Assembly (NCBI RefSeq): GCF_963675165.1
Contig: NC_087390.1
Span: forward strand, 351,001 to 415,000
Direction: 5' to 3'
DNA from: Halichondria panicea
Taxonomy: Eukaryota > Porifera > Demospongiae > Suberitida > Halichondriidae
DNA: 64,000 bases
Part shown: piece by piece, positions 57,001-64,000 of the stretch
How positions within the stretch are numbered: position 1 is the first letter of the stretch
Layout of the letters: each line of letters starts with the position of its first letter
Translations under genes and position numbers: made by a program
Notes under the pieces: generated by a model
Database searches by the model: none
What the model was told of the DNA's origin: nothing
The model's input: only the letters and a program-made list of their open reading frames with translations

Positions 57001-60000
57001 ACGGCATGTACGTGACTGCGTGACGTCCTAGATGCGATAACAGCATACCGGAAAAATAATTGATAGCCAGAGATTTTATATGAGTGGATAAAACGACCAA
57101 TAGCTTTGTAGCTAGGCCGGGAATAAAGTCAGGTGATAAGGACGAATTGAGAATGCCCTGCTCCGATAAATCGTTGGCAAGTTTGACCCACTCATTTGTA
57201 TAGATATGGACCTCGATGCGATATTCCCCTGTAAGATTTGGATATAACTCGATTATTTCTGGGGGAACGTCGACAGGCCTGCTGCAGATTTCCTGCTTGA
57301 TAAGAAGGAGGGTACGACCTCGGCACTTGTACACGATGCCAGTTTTCCAAGGTGTCCAGTCGAGGTTGACCCCCTCTTGTTTCTGTGAGTCGTCCGTATC
57401 GTCCATTAGGTCAGGGTCATCACCGAGGATTGTACGTAGGATCTGGGCAACAACAAACAAAAGGAGGATAAGTACACACACACGCAGACACCAGAAAACA
57501 AATATAGTCTAAAGCATCTTTGAACGGCTATAACTTAAATTCGATTGGTTCATACAGTAACGTTAAGTTTATTGATTTTTTAAAGCAATTTTTAGCATAC
57601 AATTTAGCATTTCGATTTACCCAAGTGATTAATGTGTAACACAACCATTGGCTTAATTTAGTGGTAGAGGAATGTCAAGTCCCTTACCTTTCCAATCTGT
57701 TGATCGTTGACGACTCTACAGATAAGGCGTGGCCAGAACCCGTCAGGAATGTACCCAGACATCCAGAATCGCCTAAGGGGAGGTTGATAACAATCGTCCA
57801 TACCTGGGCTCATCTGCACATCCGACAAATTGTCATCGGCTTTGGGAAATTTTGTAGAATCGGGCAGCAAAGAAGGAATTATGATCCTCTGTCCTTTGAT
57901 TGTTAGGGCCACTTCAAACTTCTCTAGGAGGTTGATGTACTTGTCTTTGATAGCCTGAGGCACGTCGAGCTTGGTGAAGAGAGCGTTGACATCGGCAACA
58001 CCTGGGGATGAAGATAGGAGTGCATTATAATGATGTGTGTGGAAAAATTCTGATTACAAGATCGAGAAAAACGGTTGGTTGATGTCGACTAATAGTAATT
58101 AGAATGCAGCTGCTAAAATGTTCAATGATCTCATAAACACAGAAAAGCTGATCGTGAGAAAATATCAGAGATAAAGACACATTACCGTATAGCCAATAGA
58201 AAATTACCTGCTATACGGTGCTAGCACGTCACCATATAACACGGCCAGCCAGGTTAATGGGTCCCAAAGTGTCCAAAAACATGTACATGTGGTATGATGA
58301 CTAACCATCTCTTATAGGTGAGTCCTCTTCCGCGGAGGAGGGATGGATGACGTTGGCCATCAGCTTAGCCAGCCACTGTGGGTCCAGGAAGTAGATGTTC
58401 TTAAGACCATGGTCCTCAAAATGGAGAAGAGTGCCTGTACACAAGAATAGTTGTAGTATACAATTCCTGCAGACAATAAGTGCCACCTCTCAATCTAAAG
58501 AGGTTTTTTTGCCCGCCAATATATATCTGTCAGAAATGGGTATGGGTCATTAAATTAATGTGCAGTATATACACGAGCAGGCAGTATATGACATAGGCAC
58601 GCATAGACCTACGCATGAGTACATGCACAATAAGACACTGGAAATGACAAAATTTATCGGATCACAAACTTATTTTTAGCATTAAAAGAGGTGTTAAAAT
58701 GTAAACCTACGTACCTTGTAGATTGAGACAGTAGACCGCCTCCTGCAGTTCCTCCTCATCCTCAAACATCCCCAGGAACTCTTGCTTAAACTCCGCCTCC
58801 TCCATGATCGGAGCCTCCACCCCTTCCCTCTTGGCAGCACGCACTCGCTCCCGGAGGCGGTCCTGGAGAGCACGGAATGTGGTCGGAATGAGTTGTTGGA
58901 ATAGAGATTTTGGATCCGAATCTTTCATGTCTGGTTTGTACTCCACTGTGTGTGTGTGTGTGTGTGTGGGTGGTTCAAAACTAGATTAAAGATTGAGTGA
59001 AAAAACTCGCACATATAACAGAATGTATTCTTAGTACACAAGCCACACCCACAAGCCACACCCACACATTGACTCACATCCTCCGTCTTTAGTGAGCTGG
59101 AGATGACAGGCCACATTGTAAATGAGACACCTCAACTTCTCCATGTGATTATTGAGTGGGTTACGGCTCACTGAGTTAATGCTCGTCGTGGCTATCACCT
59201 AGACAACATTATACTTAATGATTCGATCAAAATTTCCACCATACGAAAATAACCAGCTAGTACTTAATGATTTAATCATACGTATAGTCCAAATATTTGG
59301 AGCAATTTCAAATTTCAAAAGTTATATAATGGAGGGCAAGAAGCTAAGCTTGTAAGAAAAAATTGCTACGTTATACCAAAGATGATTCACAATTACATGT
59401 ACACAAATTAATGCATGGGGGGGGGGCAACACTTATTTTCTTGAATATTTCACTAACTGTCTACGTACCTTTGGGTAGATGGAGGTGTCGGAGAATCGCT
59501 CGAGTGCCTTCCTCTCAAGGATAACAGCATCTCCCTCAGCAACCTTGTCCAGATGAGTGCCCACTATAATCACTGGGCAACCAGGAGCTCGCAGCTGTAC
59601 GACAAATATGGATAAGATGAAGAATCATAAAATCATACTGAGCTATAACAGTGCAGACACTTAGAGGACCTACACACATGTATACATTGAACTGAGGTAT
59701 ACCAGGGTTCTACTGATAATAGCACTTTCAAATTTCTATTTTACTATCTACATGTACGTGGTAATATATGCGTACATATTAAGAGGTTTTTGTCTATAGA
59801 GGTTCCCTGCACACAGTCAAGCCACACAGAGTGACTAATAGCACATCATTTATGTACTCTTCGACTAAGCACACGCCTTGACAGTCACAATACTTTGCTG
59901 GTGAAAAACCTTTGCGAATGAGCAGAAAATTTGACCCTTTGCGATCTAACTATTGCGTTCTGGCAAGGATCGTGTGTATTTACTAGTAATAATTTAGGTT

Positions 60001-63000
60001 TTGCGGATTTTATTGTTGCAAATTGATCAACCCTCGCAAAATTCGCAAATGTTCGATGCTCGCAAAACATTCTAGTAATACGGTACAACATTATCGTAGT
60101 ATGCTATTTGCTTGACTAGGCACACGTACCTTGACATTCCTGAGCCATTGTTCCAGTTCATCGATTCCCTTCTCTCTATCGCAGAGACGAAACAGAGCCA
60201 GGTAGAGAGAACGTCTCGAGTAGAAACACTGGTGAGTGGTGTGGTACACGTCCTGAGGGTGTGTGTGGGGGAGTGTGTGGGCATGTGAGTGTGTGGGCGT
60301 GTGTATGTGTGGGCAAGAAGGGTGGTGGTGTCAATGGACTGGGGCAATCAGAATACATGTATACGTACCTGGCCGGCAAAATCCCAGGCCAGAAAGTGGA
60401 CCGGCTGACCCGAACTTTTGAACATTGATGTGCCAGTGGGATACCTCCAGTCTATCACATCAATCCCAATGGTCCGGTCGCAATCCAGCTTCTTGAGTTT
60501 GCCCACATCTAATATAGTGGGCGGGTGATGACAAGAGAGGTTAGAGGTAACATGTTGAGTGTACATTAGAGCAGAACAAATAAATATGTACGTAAGTGTT
60601 CTAATTACGGGACAATAATTTATTCGTACACACGTATATAATAACTGCAATATTGCCGGTTCAATTGGATATACACTGTAGTGTTCGCCCACGCAAGAAA
60701 AGCGGGTCTTAATTTAGACTATCCATGCATGTAGATTGCAATGAAAGCATGCCTCTACATGTATGCAGTATAATATAGCAGGGTGTCATACAGGGGGGGA
60801 GGGGGCAGGGTGTCATACAGGGGGGAGGGGATATCCTCCCCATTTTTTTGCATTCAGGTACTAGTTGTATGATTGAGTGTCCATAGCTGGCAATGTTACA
60901 TACTAACAGGGTATTGAAATAACAGTTGACCCTTTTTTTAGCAAATTGTTCTGGTTACTTTTCTTATTTCCCCCCTCTACTTAAAAAATCCTGTATGACA
61001 CCTTGTACAGTGTACGTACATAGTATAGATATAGTGTTCGCCCATGCAAGAAAAGCGGGACTACATGTATATATACATGCATGTAGATTGCAATGAAGCA
61101 AGCTTGTACATGTATGCAGTATAATAATACAGTGTAGATAGATAGTATTGGTACATACCTACTCCCTGCAGTCTACGCAGGAGGGTGGTCTTGCCCCTCT
61201 CTCCACTGCCTATGAAGAACAGCTTGATGGTGCGATAGTGCTCGGAGCTGTGTGTGTGTGTGTGTGGGTGTGTGTGTGCGTGGATAGCATAATTATGATT
61301 GCTATATGTTGTACATAAGTAATGTAACAAATTCGTATGAATTTGATGCGTATCACGGATTTTTGAATAATTATGCTTTCTCTTAATAAAGCGAGCATTT
61401 TAAGCCAGGTGAAAAGGTTTGTAAACATAAAAATACTATCTGTACTTAAGACAATATAATGCATAAAATGTCTCCAAATTTAAATGTGATAACAATCTCA
61501 CTTACTCTTTCAGTCTTGACCTCATATAGCTGAGCAGATGTGACAAACTGACCGTGTCCGAGCGGTACTCTTGTGGAGGGTCCGTCAGGCGCGGGAGGTC
61601 ACAGAATTGCAACTCTGTAAATTGCCTCGTGTTTTTCAAGTGAGCAAATTCAAGCGGAAGCATTTCCAAATTATCGTTTCCATTTAACCAAATCCACTGC
61701 AAATGTTGTTGATACCCAATATTGGGGTTGAACAATCCCCTCAGGTCGTTATAAGATACGTCCAATCCTTCGAGAACTGGGTAAAGAAGATCAAGAGATG
61801 TAAGATTAACGGAATAAACTTTTTCTTCGGCACCGTGATCGTTGTCCGGGGAGCTAACGTCGTGAGGTTTGTGATGAATTAATTGCAAGTGTTGCAATTT
61901 ATTTTTGGTTAAATGAAGATTATTAATGCAACGAAGACGCGTGTGGGCACGATGTTGACACGGGTGACCGAACGTATCACCGTGGCGACAGCTATGAGTG
62001 ACAATGGCGTGCATTTTCTTGTCCATAACGTTTCCAAATCGCTTAATACCACAGCGACGAGCGGAGAACTTCTTCATGGATTGCGGAATGAATTGAATAT
62101 CAATTTGCTCGAATTTGTTGTCTGAAACGTCAAGGTCTGTTAGATTTGGAGCGAGACACGGAAGTGCCTCAGGGTAGAAAGTGAATTTGTTTTTGGCAAG
62201 ATTTAGTTTGCTGAGTGACGAGTAGTCACATGTTTCAATAGCACTAACTGTACTAGTAGCTCCAGGATCTGAGATTGGAGTCACATTGTGGAAGACTGAG
62301 GGTTGTCTTCGCAGTGATGATGCATCTTTGACTGAGATGGGATTAACGTAATCCACACCACCTATAACCCTGTCTGCCAGTCCAAACATGCCCGAAGGTC
62401 CCCTCGTTGATACCTGAATATCTCTAGAATCCTCCATTGAGTCTTCAGGTTCACACCAAGGTAGAACTGTTAGTTTGTTTTTGCTCAAATCAAGTTCTTG
62501 AAGAGACTTACACAACCATAGTGTCTCAGGGATGGAAGTCAGGGAGTTGGACGAAATATTCACTTGCTTGAGTTGTTTAAATTTGAAAACAAAGTCTGGG
62601 ATTGCTTTCAACTTGTTGTTCGACACGTCTATAAATGACAGAGACTGAGTGAGAGAATCTACGTCGATATTACTCAAGTTGGGTAATAAGCTCGCTAGTT
62701 CGTTATTCGCAACACGAAGCGATTGCAATTTAGGGAGTAACCACACGCAAGACGGTAGCGACTGCAGCTTGTTTCTCGAGATGTTTAAATCCACCAGATT
62801 AGTGCATTCCCAGCCCAACAATAGTCCTGCATTCGGAGTCAAGACAGCTTCAGGCAGTTTGGTGATGGCATTTCGAGACAGGTTGATTTCGTGGACTTCG
62901 GGCAGTTTGAAAACTTCAATAGGTACTTCAGTAAGACTGTTAGTATCGAGACTAATATCCAAAATTCGATTCGAGTGAACCGTTGTCAGTTGAGGGATTT

Positions 63001-64000
63001 CCGGGGTTCCCTCGCGGCGCGATCTCCCGTACGTTCCAGTGTCGCCAGAATCGCTGATTAATACGGGACGAAAAATGACGTCGTCTGAAAACCAAGTTCC
63101 GCTGCATTGTGGGAGGAGTTTGCTGCTCCATAGTAGATGAAGCCAATGCGGAGCACGTTTACCGTACTTTTTCTTTTGTTCTTTTGTAGGTTCCACTAAC
63201 GAACAATCGAACGATAGAATCAACTGCATAAGTTCAGTGTTTTGTAGAAGATGTGCTATTCGACACGACAAACCGCCGGCATCTTTTGCTCCACGCTCCA
63301 GCAATGTACGTACAATGTCTTTCTTGCCGTACACACATGCTTCGGCGAGGGGCGTGACTAACAACTTGTCGAATATCGTATATCCTGAATTGGTATCCTT
63401 TGGCAAAACTTCTAACTTGCCCGTGTGACCGAGAAAAACTCCTATAGACGATTCTCCAGGGGACACAGCACCAGAGATGGAACGAATAGGCCTGCTGCCA
63501 CTGTCTGTACTATCAGTACTAATTTTCCTGTCACTGGGGCGTTGCTTGGGCATGGTGAAAGCATGAACTCGTTCCGAGCCAGCAGGAGGGGATTTCACTT
63601 CGTCTGTTGGGGTGTGTAAACCGCTTGAGGGCGATTCGGACGAATTCGTAAGCGGCTGTTGCAGGTTGGACCATGAGGACGTGGGGGTGGGTGTGGCAGA
63701 GGATTTATTTTGTGAGGGGATAAACTGTTTTTCGGGGGAACAGGGGTCACTCGAGGGTTCGTTTGTTTCGTCAAAGCTCATGTCCGAAGGCAGCATTCGA
63801 CCATGACGTTGCTTTTGAATGAGATGGACTAATTGTTTGTGCGTGTCTTTCGACGGTCTTGCCTCAGGGCTAATCTCGATGTCCTCCGTTGATAGAAGAA
63901 TTTTCACGATTTCAACTGCTCCTTTTTTAACAGCCACGTGGAGGGGGGTCCGCTGTGAACTCTTGATAGCACTGTTAACATTGAGCGTGAGGACATCCTT
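51063..64000 (-). CDS. LRRK1-like Roco protein kinase (5' end beyond window)
   Basis: Roco proteins couple a Roc GTPase to a Ser/Thr kinase through COR. Exons (minus): 61506-64000 (open past the edge), 61159-61247, 60369-60508, 60130-60252, 59469-59594, 59078-59198, 58715-58945, 58306-58434, 57688-58001, 56801-57442, 56174-56293, 55581-55767, 55131-55273, 54468-54743, 53385-53922, 52776-53020, 51998-52622, 51063-51553; all in phase. Order: ankyrin (RTPLHVAVKKGAVEIVKILL), Ser-rich linker, about ten LRRs, Roc (P-loop GSGERGKTT, switch WDFAGQ, THLDK), COR (FLDPQWLAKLM), kinase, C-terminal WD40-like region. Kinase landmarks: GKGGFGFV, VAIK, LDIKSPNVLVW, LADYGIS, GTPGFMAPE. DYG for DFG and the NVLVW stretch fit LRRK1. 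The HRD arginine is Leu (HLD). Whether LRRK1 or a basal LRRK is unsettled. Confidence 0.92.
51665..51873. mobile_element. TA-flanked MITE in the last Roco intron
   Basis: Duplicate of 30281-30486 with TA flanks. Confidence 0.65.
58183..58219. mobile_element. Minimal remnant of the TA-flanked MITE
   Basis: taccgtatag is joined almost directly to aaaattacctgctatacgg, leaving only the two ends: an extreme internal deletion of the 200-bp family, in a Roco intron. Confidence 0.5.
60780..61003. mobile_element. Small inverted-repeat element (agggtgtcatacagg ends) in a Roco intron
   Basis: Reverse-oriented relative of 11241-11498: doubled agggtgtcatacagg with G-runs on the left, and cctgtatgacacct on the right, about 220 bp. 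It lies between the Roc exons 61159-61247 and 60369-60508. Confidence 0.6.

Overview
This is a eukaryotic, animal-like window: AT-rich DNA, short GT-AG introns, multi-exon genes and many small inverted-repeat transposons. The gene content (a LIN9 orthologue, a WDR12/Ytm1 orthologue, an LRRK1-like Roco kinase) together with compact introns suggests an early-branching metazoan, perhaps a demosponge. The species is my inference; nothing in the sequence proves it.

Layout. Positions 108-251 are the last exon of a plus-strand gene that enters from the left. Positions 1134-6378 are transposon territory: three Mutator-like elements nested inside one another (1134-4605, 3189-4559, 3239-3992, each with a 9-10 bp target-site duplication), a decayed mobile-element ORF (4693-4932), and a fourth Mutator-like element with perfect 69-bp ends (5168-6369). 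LIN9 (minus, 6608-13468, 21 exons) and WDR12 (plus, 13575-19078, 11 exons) are head to head, with 106 bp between their start codons. A secreted zinc-metalloprotease-like gene follows (minus, 20386-22211), then about 7 kb of repeats, then a truncated 3' piece of the Roco gene (29681-31465).

The key structure is a direct tandem duplication. Unit 1 is about 9643-31465 and unit 2 is about 31472-52835, separated by a 6-bp filler. Both breakpoints lie inside exons, of LIN9 and of the Roco gene. LIN9 is therefore complete only on the left and the Roco gene only on the right. The middle carries a 5' LIN9 pseudogene joined to a 3' Roco pseudogene in the same orientation. WDR12 and the metalloprotease are both duplicated and intact. 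Unit 2 later gained a TTAA-flanked 885-bp element, an inverted 850-bp element, an 877-bp perfect (TG)n tract and a 22-bp frameshifting duplication in LIN9 exon 9. The two WDR12 copies are almost identical, but the two metalloproteases differ at over thirty residues clustered in the catalytic half.

The right end (51063-64000, minus) is a large Roco kinase gene with ankyrin, LRR, Roc, COR, kinase and C-terminal WD40-like parts. Its 5' end lies beyond the window.

How the genes relate: LIN9 (MuvB/DREAM cell-cycle transcription) and WDR12 (60S ribosome biogenesis) share a short divergent promoter and so may be co-regulated. The metalloprotease and Roco gene have no evident functional link to them.
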